From Arion vulgaris (taxonomy: Eukaryota; Mollusca; Gastropoda; Stylommatophora; Arionidae), in contig CM036756.1 in NCBI GenBank assembly GCA_020796225.1, positions 41,721,398-41,785,397 on the forward strand: 64,000 nt of DNA, written 5' to 3'. Shown here piece after piece: positions 26,001 through 41,000 of the stretch. Each line of letters starts with the position of its first letter. Position 1 is the stretch's first letter. The position numbers and the translations under genes were made by a program. The notes beneath the pieces were generated by a model. It was not told where the DNA came from. It saw only the letters and a program-made list of their open reading frames with translations, and ran no database searches.

Positions 26001-29000
26001 AGTGGTACGCAAAGGTATTCACATTGCAAATGCATGACTCCAGAGTAAGATTACTAACCAAGACCAATTGCTGAACTTGCGTCTGCGGGTTGCTGAGGTT
26101 CGCAAGGGGAGCAAAGAATGATGTTCGTCAATCACGGGTGATGATGACCACACAATTTTTATCCAAGGGAATGTAGTTGCGTTATGTTTGTCTGTGTGTG
26201 CCTAGATGACTAGTGAGTCCGATGCGGGCTTGAAATGTTCTTGTACAGTGTGGGCAAGGTATACTTGCACTTGTGGGGAGTCTACTGCCTTTCTGTTTTG
26301 ACGCTTTTGTTCCATCCGCGATATGGAGCAAAGAATAGTAACACTGCGACCTAAAAGGCATGTAGTAAGAAGTGAATGAGGTAGGTGCCTAGGAAAGCTA
26401 CCCTAGTAAATAAAAAGAATTCAGAAATCAGATAGGCTGGCCTACTTGTAGGCGTATAACTGGCACACCGTACAATCACTCTTAGGTTCAGATCACATAC
26501 AAATCATAAAGAGTTGTTAACAAGTGGTTGATATAGAGCGTTCAAAGAAGAAGCTGAACTTGAAGCACTTTCAAGCATTGCATTCTAGAAAAAGATGCTC
26601 TCAGTAATAGAGTTACCTGGCCGATGTTTAGAAACAGAATAACTGCATCAGAGTGACCTGTTTTTATAATTTTCCCTGATGGGTGAAACTGTAGTAAACT
26701 CATGACTGCACACTAAGCTAGGATAGAATAATCTGAACTTTGGTGATAATCCAGGCTCCCATTGAGTAGTTAATGCACAGATTAGATGGATTCTAAAGTA
26801 GTTTAGTATTTTCTCTCTCTCTCTCTCTTTGCCTTTTACCCCGGGTTGGGGCATAGGCCCTCAACCAACTCATGCAAGTCTTCCTATCTCTAGCTATCTC
26901 CTGCAGCTCCTCCAGCTCTTCTTTATATTGTTGATCTCCACCTCCAAATCTCGTCTCCATGTATTTCTCGGCCTCCTCTTCTTTCGCTGTCCCTGCGGGT
27001 TCCAGGCAAGGACCCTTCTTGTTATATTCCCTCCGGTTTTCGCAAAGTGTGTCCTATCCAGCGCCAGCGTCTTTTTTAACCTGTTCGTTCACTGGAATCT
27101 GTCTTGTTCTCTCCATAAGTTCCTCATTTGTGACCCTATCATACCATCTTATTCCCTCTATTCTGCGCAGACACCAGTTGATGAATGTTTGCAATTTATG
27201 CGCTATTGTTTTAGTTGTTCTCCATGTTTCTGACCCATACAGTAGAACTGCTTTAACATTAAAGTTAAATATCCAAATTTTGTTCTAGATTTGATTTCTT
27301 TGGACTTCCAAATGTTTCCCAGTGCAATGAAAGCTCCTCTTGCCTTCTGTATTCTTATTTTAACATCTCTATCTGTTCCACCCTCTTTGTCTACGTTGCT
27401 GCCCAAATATGTGTATGATTCTACCTCTTGAAGTGGGATTTCCCACAGGGAGATCGAGTTGTCGCTTGCTTGGTTAATTCTCAATATCTTTGTCTTTCCC
27501 TTATGAATGTTCAGCCCTAGTTGCTGGGACCTTTGATTCAATGTGTTTAGCTTATCCTGCATCTGATTTCGTGTATGTGACAGAAGGGCTATATCATCAG
27601 CGAAGTCCAGATCATCTAGTTGCTCTGTTAGAGCCATTGGATTCCATTTCTGGTGTTAGTTACTGTGGTCTTCATAATCCAGTCTATTGTCAGTAAGAAC
27701 AACAAAGGTGATAGAAGACATCCCTGACGCACTCCTGTTTCTATTCAGAAAGTATCTGTTAGTTTACCTTCATGAAGAACTCTACATTTCATATCTGTAT
27801 ATGTTGCTTTTATTAGGTTAATAATTTCTGTGGGATTCCATAATGCCTCATTAATTTCCAAAGGGTTTCCTTATCAATACTGTCAAAAGCCTTCTCATAA
27901 TCAACAAATCCGATATAAAGTGGGGATTTCCATTCAATACTTTGCTCTATTATTATACGTAATGTGGCTATCTGGTCAGCACAGGATCTATTTGGTCGGA
28001 AGCCTGCCTGTTCATCTCTTAGCTTTATATCGATGGCATCTCTCAGTCTCTCCAGGATGACTCTGCTTAGTATTTTCCCAGGTACTGACAACAGCATTAT
28101 TCCCTATAGTTTTCACACTGAAGGTCCCCTTTTTTGATAGCTTCACCAGGTATCATTCTCTCCAGTTTGCTGGTATTTCTTCGGTCTCCCAGATTCTGCT
28201 AAATAATTTATACAGTATTTCTGTGGATGTGTTTATGTTGGCTTTAACCGCCTCCGCTGGAATACCATCTGGACCGGCCGCTTTTCCATCTTTTAAAAGT
28301 TTAATGGCTTTACTAATCTCCTCCTTGGATGGTTTCTCACAGTTGATGTCCAAGTCAATTTCTGCCGGTTGGATATTTGGGGGGTTTGTAGGTGCTGGTC
28401 TGTTCAGGAGTTCCTGAAGTATTCCATCCATCTTTCCATTTGGTCTCTAACATTAGTGATAGTTTCCCACTACTATTTTTGATCAACCCATTTGATGGTC
28501 TGTATTTTCCTGCTAGCTTTCTAGTGATATTGTAAAGATCCCTAAGGTTTCCTTTTCCTGCAGCTACCTCTGCTTCTCTTGCTAGATCTTCTATGTATTG
28601 TCTTTTATCTAACTTTATTTGTTTCTTCACTTTCTTGCTAGCTTCTGTGTACTTTTCCTGGCTATGGCTTTGGCAGTTCTAGTTTTGCTATTATTTAAAT
28701 CTGCTTTCCTTTTTTTCCTTTCTTCTATTTCCTTGAGAGTTTCTGGAGTTATCCATGCCTTATGATTCCGCCCTTCTTTCTTAATACCTCTGTGCATGTT
28801 TCATTCCAAATATTTTTGACTTGCTGCCAGCATTCTTCCGCACTCACCTCATCTTCTAATTGCCGCAACACCTCATACTTATTAGAGACTGTGACCGTGA
28901 ACTGTTCCTTTGTTTCTGACTTCTGAGGTATCCTACATTATATTGGTGTCTATGTTCATGGGATGTTATGTATTGCTTAAGCTTCAGTTTAATTTTACTT

Positions 29001-32000
29001 ATCAGCAAATGGTGATCCGAATCTACATCTGCCCCCTTAGGACCCTTACATCTTGTAGAGATGACCTGAATTTCTTGTTTATGCATATGTGGTCAATTTG
29101 ATTTTCTGTTCTGTGATCTGGTGATACCCAGGTTGCTTTATGTATTCTTTTATGTGGAAAGACACTTCCACCTATTTTAGTATTTTAGTACAGGTAAAAA
29201 GCAGGAAAGGTGATTCACTGTAAAGCGTGACTCAGGGCATATATTGTTCTACATATGTGGTCAACCTCAGAAGGGCATCAAAATCTGAGCGAAAATGTTT
29301 ATTTGCTCTCCAACTTGTGCCAGTCAGTTTCTTCAACTTCTTCGAATGCTCCATATCGACCACTTGTTAACCACTCTTTGTGACTTGCATGTGATCCGAG
29401 CTTAAGAGCAATTGTAAGTTGTGCTAGTTATGCGCCTACAAGTAGGCTATATATAATTTCTGTGACACTTTTATTAGTTACTAGGGTAGCTTCCCTAGGC
29501 CCCTACCTCAGTCGCTCTTACAACATGCTTTGTAGTTAAGCTTTTGCCTTGCAAGCCGAAAGTCATGGGTTCGAATCCGGACAGCGCTGTTCTGTTTCCA
29601 GTGCATTTATTCCAGAGACCCCTAGGATTGTTGCTGGAGCTATGGAGTTTGTGATTGTTGCAATACTTTCGGGAGGTGTTACTTTCGTGCCACTTCTGTA
29701 GAGAGGGACCGAGCCATATGGGGTAAAACCCAGTGTAATGAAGTCAATCCTTCGGCTTTAGACCCTTTAGTGTTACTATTCTTTGCTCCGCTTGTGGGCC
29801 CTGGCAACACGCAGGCGAGTCATTTTCTGAGTCGTCTTGATTCCAAAAGTTGAAGTAGTTCTATATTTGTGGCAGAAGTGATGTAGCAGTTTGTGATTGT
29901 TGTTTCTGCACCTGGCAGCAGTAATTTTTACTGCTAGATCTCAGAACTATTTAATTATAGTTGTGAGTATTCCTACTTTGATTCTCTTCTGATCACTCTT
30001 GTCAGAAGGACCAATAGCCAGGGATGGAAATTGTTGTTTGTCCTCTAGATGTGTATCTTGGGTGAATATTATATTAACCGTACTTTTCTACAGGAATTCT
30101 TGTCATTTTGTTCTTCACTCTTTCCGCATTTCACTTTGAGGCAACTAGTTTGGTCAGTTGCACTACTTTCCTTTTCCCTGACTGCTAGGTTAGCAAAGAC
30201 TTCGGCTGCTTGGGTGGCCATTTTGAGAGAAGGGCTTGTCTCCACACCTCTCTGGTTGTAGCAGATAGGAGCTACATCATGATGGTAGATAACATTTATG
30301 TAGTTGAGTATGTGCCATAATTTTAAAAAGTATATTTGATATGGCTGACACATTTCTTCTTAGGCAAACCAAGCTGTAGCTTTTAGCTTGGGACGTCTCT
30401 CATAGCCTTTTAATTTCTCTGCACAAACTGCAAGGCAGCAGGTTAGTTCAATTTTCAAGGATCCTTCACACCTGGATAGAGTTCATAGTGAGTTATGTTC
30501 ACCTAGTGCTTCATCATAGCATATATATACACGGATATTTCATTGTGGGCATCTATACCACCAGCTACCCCACCCTATTCTGCATAGGAAGAACATTGGT
30601 TTATGGTTCGCAGCTACTTACTTCCCCAGTATAAAACTGACTAATAATATCGCAGTTGACACTACATTTTTAGAAGCTTTTCCATTACTCACTCCCTGTG
30701 GCGCATCTGGTTGGAGTTGGTCGCCACTTTCGGTAATACCAAATAGTCTGACTGAAGAAGATCTTAATAGCCAGGACACGGGTTGATAAAACAAACATGA
30801 CAAAGGATACATTTTTTCAAGGAGGAGAGGGGGAAAGAGAAATTAGAAAATGGGAACAAGTTTGAATATCTTGGCTCCCTGAAGAACAAACAAAGCCTTA
30901 CAAAAAATGAAACTAAAAACAATATGGAATGGGACCGATAGGAAAATAAAGATCAGAATACTAAGAGGATACATATTCCCAGTGGCAACGTATGGGTGTG
31001 AAATATGGTCATTTAACAATGCAATGAAAAAGTGTATATGTGCTTCTGAATATAAGTGTTACAGAAGAGTCCTCCATATACCATGGACAGGGAACAAATA
31101 GATCTATCAAGAAGAAACTATAAAAAAAACTGGATGATGCTACAAAAAAGAATGAGAAAGTTGGAAGTATTTTGGACATATAAAAAACACCATAAACATA
31201 ATAGGGCTGGAGAAAACCATTATTGAATGAGGCATCCCAACGAGAAAAAGAGGAAAACTAGGACTGTTGATTTGAGCATGATGGATGTGGAGGTGGGACA
31301 TATGGCACATGAGAGAGAGAAATTCTGAAGGACTGTTAGGATGGCAAAGTTCTGCTCTGGTCAAGCTGTTGGATGATCTTGATAAGGACACATTTTGTTA
31401 AGACATAAGTGCTGGATTAAAAAAAACAGTATGATAAAATTGTGAAAACACTGGTTAATTTGACATCACAGAATGAATAAAAATGTTGACAGACAAGAAG
31501 AACTAAATCTTGTGCAATATTGAAAAATCATGTACTTTCTTTACAAGACATATATCTTACTGTCATTTTCATTCCATCCAAACCAATCCTGAAAAAAGAA
31601 AATACATTAATCCTTACTGACAACAGTTATAAACAATCTTTAGGAAATATAATACACAAATTATCACATTTATGTATACTAGTTATGACAGAGATGAAAG
31701 TTGTCTATGCAGAATTCTAGGAGTGTCACGAAGAAACCGGTTTAGAAAGGAAGACATCAGGAAAAAGTGGGTACAACATCATTACTGAACTTTATCAAGA
31801 AACAACAAATGGAATGGTTGCAACATAAGCAGATTACCAACAGACAGTGCACATCAAAGAGCAATGTTACTCCAATACAGTAGTTATAAAGCAACAGGCC
31901 GTCCACGCAAAAGGTGAACCTCAAAAATAACAGAGGCAGTGAAAAACACTATTTATGAATTGCACACCAAAGTATGTTCTATAAATCTCTTCTTATCCTG

Positions 32001-35000
32001 ACACTGTGAGGCACAACAGGATTTGATAAAAGAAAGAAAGAAATACAAGATGTAGGTACAGATATCGATTTAAGCAAGAAATATTATTAGAAAATAATGC
32101 ACACAAATTAGGGCTATCTCTGATAAGAAAACTATTAGCGTATGCAATATGTATTTTGACAGTGTCAAGGGATGATTAAATCAATCAGAAAGCCACAAAT
32201 ACTAACACAAGACAATTACTATAATATGAGCAGATTGGAACAAGTTGTCAGTCTGCGCCTTAGAATAGGACACAATCGACTCCGCAGCCACATGTATACA
32301 AAATTCAAGATTGGTAATTGCAGCCACGTGTACAAGTAGACAGGAACATCAGACTGCAGAGTACATACTTAAAGACTGTCCCTAATATGATATACAGAGG
32401 CAAACCCACTGATCTAACAAAACAACACTCAAAAGAAAACAACACAGACCTCTGTGTGAGCTACAAAAGACAGTGAAGTTTATACAAGAGACAACATTGA
32501 ATATAGAGACAATATTTAAAGCGAACGAAAGAAAGGACAGTGTCAAGTACATCTAATGTCAATAACAAAACATCAAAAGGTTACAAACTAGAGGTAAAGA
32601 CAAGCAGAGATTGAATGAAACTGATGCAATAGAAACTCTATTTACTAGGTATCTTTCAGTTGGCATCGCATTTCACATGTAGTTACTCTTTTGCGATTGT
32701 GCTTTGCTCATTGTCCGTGCTTGGCTCTGGTAACACAGAATAGGCATGAAAATGCAGCAGATTATCTGTTGTTTAGCTAATAATTTAAGCGCATCTATAC
32801 CCAATTCACCTATAGCTTCTGTTGTTGTATTGTCTGGACCTGGTTCTTTGCCTTTTTCATGTGTTTTATGAAATTGATAACTTCTTATGGGAGTATTAGC
32901 GGTCCTTCATTGTTGAATTTGATGTTTAGTTCGCGTCTGTTATCATTGCACAAGTCATCAATGTATTCTGTCCATTTCTCTATTTTCTTGTTTGTTTCTA
33001 TCAGGATAATTCCCTTTTTGATTTAAAACATCCAGTAGTTGTACACTTGCATCTGCAAATTAGGTCATCTACGTTCTTGTTATCAGTTATATCAGTTATA
33101 TGAGGACTATCAATCATAGCACTCCGGACATGTCCATAGGTGCTCCGATCTCTGCAAATCCAGCAGCGTCCAGCGACCCAACACGCCAGTTCGATGTTGA
33201 TTAATCAATCTCTTTGTATATTTAGTATGTCGTTCTTTTCGGGCTGCACCAATATTGACACCCATCTCTTTCAATCCGGTCAGCGAGTGGGATTCACAGC
33301 CCTGAAACTCCTCTGTTCGGAAAGACTCTCTCAATGCGTGAAGAATGTCACTTGATCCATGGCAGCTCCCTCTGATACTGTAGCCAAGCCAGCCAATCTA
33401 TCAGCTCGTTCATTACCCCTAACTCCTGCGTGCCCAGGGACAAAAATGAAGGTGATTTCTCTGATCATTGTCTGTACCAGTACCTCCACCCAGTTGCGTC
33501 TCACCATACCTGATTCAACTTTACAAATCATGCTCATGGAGTCACTGAGTATGAAAACACGAGAGTAATTATGAGATGCCAACCAGTTCACCGCCTCCGT
33601 AACCGCCCGAACCTCCATTGTCAAGCTACTTGTGGTTGTTGCGTAGGCCCCACTGGCCTCTCTTATTATTTTTCCTCCTGAGCGTGCTGAAAAGCCCACG
33701 CACAGCGTTGCTGGCAAATGACTGAACCATTGGTGTAAATAACGTTCTTGTATATTGATTTAGGGTCCAATGTGTTCTGTTTCGATCTGCTTGCATTTTC
33801 TTTTCTTTTGCTGTTTTACATTTTTGTCTTGACCATTCGAGAGACCTGTGTTCAATCACCGGTAAGGTCAAGAAATTTTTCTGTCAGGGTATAAAGAAAA
33901 ATCCTAACCTGATAAATTTTGAGCTGACTGTACTAGCCATGCGACCATTAAATTCCTCAGGCTCATATCCTCTGTTCTACAACACCCTAAAAAGTGGTAA
34001 CATAGGAAGTAAAGACCGTAAAAAGACATTTTTGTCTTATTCCCTTATTGATTCTGATTATTTTTCCTTCTACTTTCCATTAATTTCAGGATGTCTACCA
34101 TCATTCATTTCTTTTTGATCCTTAGTCATGCTGTTGGAGTCATTACCTTTGATGTCTTAATATCACCATACATAATTCATAACACAAACAGCTGGTCTAA
34201 CAGATGTCCATAAATTATTCTACTAACATTACCATCAACTAACCAGATCAATTATCTTACCATAAAAAGTCCTGCACTCTGAACTGATGGAGTTTGAAAT
34301 CTTTGCAAAGTGGTCCTTCCTCATGATATCGAATGAGCATGTTGATTACTTTAGAAATCTAAAAGAAAAAGTATGAAAAACTTGTGCAACATTATTCTCC
34401 AAGAGATTTCAGAGATAATAAAGGGACAGGGTACTGACTCTTTCAGTCATCAATAAGGAAAAAGTACATCGTAGATCTGTTTTCCCCAAAACATGTTACT
34501 AACTGTAATGAAATGTGACTTTGACTGAATTAGACTTATTCTTCGAACACTCCATATCGACCACTTGTTAACCACTGTGTGATCTGAGCCTAAGAGCGAT
34601 TGTACATTGTGCCAGTTATGCGCTTACAAGTAGGCCAGCACATCCGATCTAAGCGAAGCATTTTATTTGCTAGGGTGGCTTCCCTAGGTCCCTACCTCAG
34701 ATGCCTCTTATGACATGCCATGTAGGTTGCAGTGGTACTATTCTTTGCTTCCTTCAGGGCCCGGCACCACATGGGTGACTGAATTAGACAACCAGTATTA
34801 ATAGTTCTAGTCCTTGAAAATATCAGTTTTTTGTTTTATGCAGGGGCTGCACATTTGGGAAGCTTGTGTAAAATGAAGTTCAAATGCTCGTTTAAATTGA
34901 ACTTCAAATGCTTGTGTAAATTTAAATTCAAATGCTTGTGTAAATTGAAATTCAGATGCTTGTGTAAACTGAACTTCAAATAACACAAACAGAGCAACTA

Positions 35001-38000
35001 ATATAAAATAGGGAGTTGTGTTTTAAAGGCTCCAGACCTGAACTCCTGCAGACAGCCTTCTCTTCTCTTTGTTTTATTTTATTTTTTTTTAAAGAAAGAA
35101 AATGTTAACAAATTATGCAGTATTGTTAACTCTTTCTATAGCATTTATGTTGCTTAGATTTACTGTAATTGTTCTAGAAACATTTTGTCCCAGGTTTTAT
35201 ACCTGCAGTATGTGTCGTATTAGTAGTGTCTGCAGAAAATTATATGACAAATATAACAATGTTAATGCCAGTAAATTACAAAAATGTGGGTTGCAAAAAA
35301 GGGGAGTGAAAAGTTTAAAAAAATAGGAAGTAAAAAAAATATATGAACAAAATTATTTAAACCAACTTCATTTTTGTTGATCTTCAACTATTACAATCCA
35401 ATTGGAATGTATGATAATGTCTGCTCCATTTAATTATTTTCAAGACAAAAAAAAATCACATTGACACAGATTTAGCCCAACAAAATAAATATATAACTTC
35501 TTCTTCAAACGCTCTATATCGACCACTTGTAAAATCACTCTTTGTGATTTGTATGCGATCGGAGCCTAAGAGCAATTATAAGTTGTACCAGTTATGCACC
35601 TACAAGTACGCCAGTACATTCGATTTCTGCGATGCTTTTTATTTACTAGGGTAGCTTCCTAGGTCCTACATCAGTCACCTCTTACAACATGCCTTGTAGG
35701 TCGCAGTAGTTCTTTGCTTCTCTTGCAGGCCGGCACCACACGGCGACAGAGATAATAAAGTGAATGAAAACGATATTTGGATAATAAAATAACAAATTCA
35801 AATTAAATTTGTGTTTACCTTGTTAGGTTCTAAGGGTTAATATCTACATGACAGAAATCACAGATTAATTGTGACAATAGATAATTGATAGATTTATTTA
35901 TGAAGATACATCCTTATAAGCTGTCTCAATTAAATTCTCACTGATTCATTAGTACTTTCATGCAAAGTTGCTTTTAGCTCTATTTCTGTCTTTAGCTAGT
36001 TTACAAAAAACCCATCTGGCTTCTCAACACATGCAAGGGTCTCAATGGTGAAATGATTTTGCACGTTTGCCTGTCGTTCTGAAGGTTGTGTGTTCGAATC
36101 TGGACAGAGTCAATGTGACATTTTTTAATGAGACCACTAGGATTGTTGCTGAAGCTATGGAGTTCATGCTTTGTGCAACACTTTCAGCATTTCTGCCGAC
36201 AGGGACGGAGTCATATGGGGAAACACGGTGCAATGAAGTCAATTTTTTGCCTTTAAACCTTTTAAACACCTGGCTGGCTGCACAATTATATTTCTCTCTC
36301 TCTTGCGATCACCACCCAGACAAATGTACCAGATCTCCCCATAAATTCTATTCATGTGGAAATCTGATCCATGCAGCCTTAGCACTGGTGTGTTTTACAT
36401 CACATCTTCAGTACCATTTGGAGCTCTGGTGCTTATCCTTCGCGATGTGTCTGGTTTCAGCCAGCGTTTACTTGGTTCGCTCTCCGTTCTGTAGCCCTGT
36501 TTTTTATGGTGTGGGTAGCTAGCCCACGATCAATCTCCTTAGTCACCTCTTACAACATCTGTGGCAGGTAACAGTGGTTCTATTCTTTACTCCCAAATTT
36601 TGGCCCCGGTAACCACTCGGGCGACGATTATATCTAATAAAGTTTAAAATTGGTTACTTGTTTAGATGTGTTAAAATAGAAAATATTTTGAATTTCTCAG
36701 TTCTCTGATAACAAGAGATGAAAATGGGATAAAGAAAAATAAAATAAGAACAAACTTAGCCGTACAAAAAACTTAAATAGCTAAATCCAATATCTCTCTC
36801 TCTCTCTTTGGCTTTTACCCGGGTTGGGGCATAGGCCCTCAATCAACTCATGCCAAGTTTTCCTATCTCTAGCTATCTCCTGCAGCTCCCAAATCCAGTA
36901 TGGAATGGAATTAATATTCTTCTTCTTCTTATGTTCACCCGCTATGAATTCAGGCATAGTCAGAGAGCTTCTGAGTGATTTTTGCGTGAAGGCCTGCTTT
37001 CCATATTATCAGTGTCCCCTCGCCATACAGGCCTGTCTTCTCCGACTTCAGAACTAATATGCAAACAAAGATCAAAACACTAAGAGCATGTATATTCCCA
37101 GTGGCAATGTATGGGTGTGAATCATGGACATTTCACAAGGCAGGGGAAAAACATATATGTGCTTTTGAATATAGGTGTTACGGAAGAGTCTTCCGTAGAC
37201 AATGGTCAGAGAAGAAAAGAAATAGATCTATTCAGAAGGCAATAAAATTTTTTTTAAAACTGACTCATGCTACAAATAAGAATAAGTAAATTGAAGTTTT
37301 TTGGACATATATATAAAAAAACACGAAGAGTTGGAGAAGACCATTATTGAAGGAGGCATCCGGGCAAAGAGGAAGACCCCGGAGAGATGGATACAGGACG
37401 TGACTGATGATTCGAGCATGATGGCAGCAGAGGCTTATGAGAAAGATAAATTTCAAAGGACTGTTAGGGCGGCAAAGTTCTGCTCAGGACAAGCTATTTG
37501 ATGATTAGATGTGTTAGATAATGTGTTATTCAAGCCTTTCAGCTTGCCACACTACAACTGGTTATTCTGTTTCTTTTGTTTCAATTCAATTTTGTAACAA
37601 ATGAAAGATTTGAAGTACATCCCAAAATACTCACAGGTCCTATACTAAGGCACTTTGTAAATCTGTCATCAGCAACAATGTGGTCATACATAACACTCAA
37701 AGCCATTTTCCGGATGAATTCAATATGAAACTTCTCATAGATGTTTAAAACATCTGAAAATATTTTTGTGACAAAATGTTTTTTCATCAAATGATTTTAA
37801 AAGGAAACTTAATGAATCTTTTGCTTCTTCTTTTGTCATCACACTGTTACCCGGTTGTTGCCCAAAGTTGTTGCTTTTCTGTTTTTGTCTTGTGCTGCTC
37901 TCGTGGCTTGGTGATAGTTATTTTTGCTTTTTGACAGGATTCTGCTATGCCTTCTAACCATCTTTTTTTGAGGCATTCCTCTCGCCTTCTTTCCTGATGT

Positions 38001-41000
38001 AGTAGACTCTGTATAGAGTGGAATTTGGTTGCATACTTATTAAGTGACCAAACAACTTCATTCTTTGTTTCTCAATGTAATTCAAGCAAGGTTCTATCTC
38101 AACTTTCATTCTTATGGTAGGTGAAAGCTTTTGTTATTTTTGCACTCAGCTTTTATCTATCTGTCTAGTCTTCCATCTTCTGGAAAATTTAACAATGAAT
38201 GCTTAAACTAAACGATGTCAGTATATAAAAAGTTAGCAAATTCATTTTGGGAAGACAATAATAGAAATTAAATTTGCAAAAGCAACATTTGTTCAGGAAC
38301 ATATATTACTGGCAAAATGTCTTCAAGTTTGCACAAAATTGTGTCGCATCATCATAAAAAATAATAATAACGAGAGCCGCAGTAGCGGAGCTGTTAAGTT
38401 AACTCGCTTCTTAAGCGCATGGTGCAGGTTCAATTCCACAGTGGGAGTGGATTATTTTTAGCAACTGTAACGGCTCTTTGGATGACTAAGCTTAAACTGT
38501 GTAACAGGAAAATCACTAGGAAGTAAAGGCAGCCAGCGTGATGTTGACCACATCACCCATCATATGCCGACGGTCAGTGAAAAATACAGGCCTAACAATG
38601 TTTTACAGAATATATTTGAAATATGAAAAAGGGTTTTTTTAGTTACTTTTAAAACATAGCACAATGGCATGCATAGAACTAGGTTTGAAGTAGAAAGAAG
38701 TGCGCAAAATCAAAATGAGTGGATATTTTTGTGTCTCTGTCTTATGTGTTCTAGGCACGACAAGGACTGATGATGAAACACCTTTGACAAATATGGGAAA
38801 TATTTCAAATAATTAATTCACAACTATCACAATTAAATGTGAGAATGTCTATGATGGGAATACAGTTTGATATTCTCTGGACAGAATACTTAAAAAATTA
38901 GTCTAAACAGTCAATATAATCTAATAAGACTGGATACAGATCACTTAAAGTATAATAGGTTATGCTTAGAAAATCAGCTTTCTTTCTATTCACCAATCCT
39001 GTTTTACCTCACAGTGTCAGGATAAGAAGTGATTTGTGTGCACTTCATAAACGGTGTCTTTCTTCGCCTCCATTATCTTTGAGGTCCACCTTTTGCATGG
39101 TCGACCTTTTGCTTTGTATTCACAGTTACGGGGTAACATTGCTCTTTGATGCGCATTGTTTGTTGCTAATCTCCTTATATTAGCAGAACCATTTAATTTA
39201 TTGTTTCTTGATGAAGATCAGTACTGATGTTGTATCCAATTTTTAGTTGATGTCTTCATTTCTAAACCGGGCTCTTCTTGTTACTCCCAACAGTCTATAT
39301 AGACACTTTATCTCCATCATGACAAGTTTTCTTCTATCATTTGATGTCAGCGTTCAGATTTGGCCCTGATAGCATATAGTGTTGGGAAAAAGATTATGTT
39401 GAAGTGCTTTTTTTTGTGTTTATGGTGACATGTTTGCATTTTAAAATTGGGGCCATTTGTCTTATTATTTGGTATGCTTTGTTGTATCGATATTGGATTT
39501 CATTAGTTATTTTTACAAACAGTCAATATAATCAAATAAGACTGGATACATATTACTTACAGTATGATAGGTTCAATATCCAACTATGAGGAGTGTACAG
39601 GTCAGCAGCTGAGATATTGTTTCTCTGGGATGCCCACTTAATTTGATGGTAGTCCTCAACATAAATTTCCTGAATTAAATTTTTAAAATGTTAAATTTGT
39701 ACAAATTATGAACAATTCACAACAAACTTGTATATAATTTAGAAGACAAATGTATCACATTATCATCACCTTGTTTTGAACAGTTTTTTCAGGATCATGC
39801 ATGTCTACAATACGTAACAATTTTGCAAAGGCTTTCCACAGACATTAGCTAATTATGTTTCTTGGTGTGTCTCAATATTTTCCATCCATTATTCTGTTAT
39901 ATTGACAAAAAAGAGACCATCCGCTTTTTGTAGACACCGAACATGTAAAAAAAATGTTTTAAATGAATTTAGCACAGGCAGTATATTTTTATCACTTTTA
40001 AACCATCAAGGGTTCTTTAACATGTTCAACTTGAACACAGGACCTACATGTTATCGCCAGTCTCCAATAGGACTAGGAAGTTGATTTCACATACATTGAG
40101 ATTAGGATCTCTGGAAAAATACCCTGATCAAACCCAAGTACTCTTGAAGCAACAGGCGAGAATCTTTCTTACCCCTCCCCATAAATAAGACTACAAGCTG
40201 CAGCAGCTGGTGTACATCCAAATTATCAGTAATATGATGGTAGTTCCATGACACAGGTTAAGAGGAGAAAATGGCGATGTGTCTAACATAACCTATGAAA
40301 GATGGTCAAGTGTCACAAGATAAACACTTGAGTGGAACCCGCAAGAAAAATGGACTCCTAAACAGACCAGGAGATGGGAGTCTTCTTGAGAAACTGAGGA
40401 GTGATGGACTATCCTGGAGGTCATAAACAGCCACAGACCGGGAAAAATGGTGAACAACTTCTGAGGCCATTTAAAAACAATTGTGAATAATAGTTTCACC
40501 ATATGGTTCTGGAGCCTGCAACGGAAGCAAATAATAGTACCACTGTGACCTACAAGGCATGTCGTAAGAGGCAACTGATGTAGGTCCTAGGAAGCTACCT
40601 AGTAAATAAAAATGCATCGCAGAAATCTTATGTGCTGGCCTACTTGTAGGCACGTAACTGGAACAACGTACAATTGCTCTTAGGCTTAGATCACATACAA
40701 ATCACACAGAGTGTTTAACGTTGATGTGGAGCGTTTGAAGAAGAAGAATAATAGTTTTCTGTGATATGTTTTGTTATTGATATGTTTAAATAATTTAGTT
40801 TTAGCAATCCAGACTTGTTGTACATGATAGTGACATTTTTATGATCAACAGTTTCTTCTGCTTTAACACACAGAAGGTCTAAACAAAATTAATACAAACT
40901 TTCCTAGCAAGAGTTGTTAATATCAGTTGTACATAAAGGTAAAAACAAATGTACAATAATTATTAAATTAACAGCAAACCTTTCTTAGTTGTCTGATGAG

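Noticed and set aside
26829..27288. + strand ORFs of 134 and 109 residues
   Set aside because: Antisense of the RTE element at 26813-29175.
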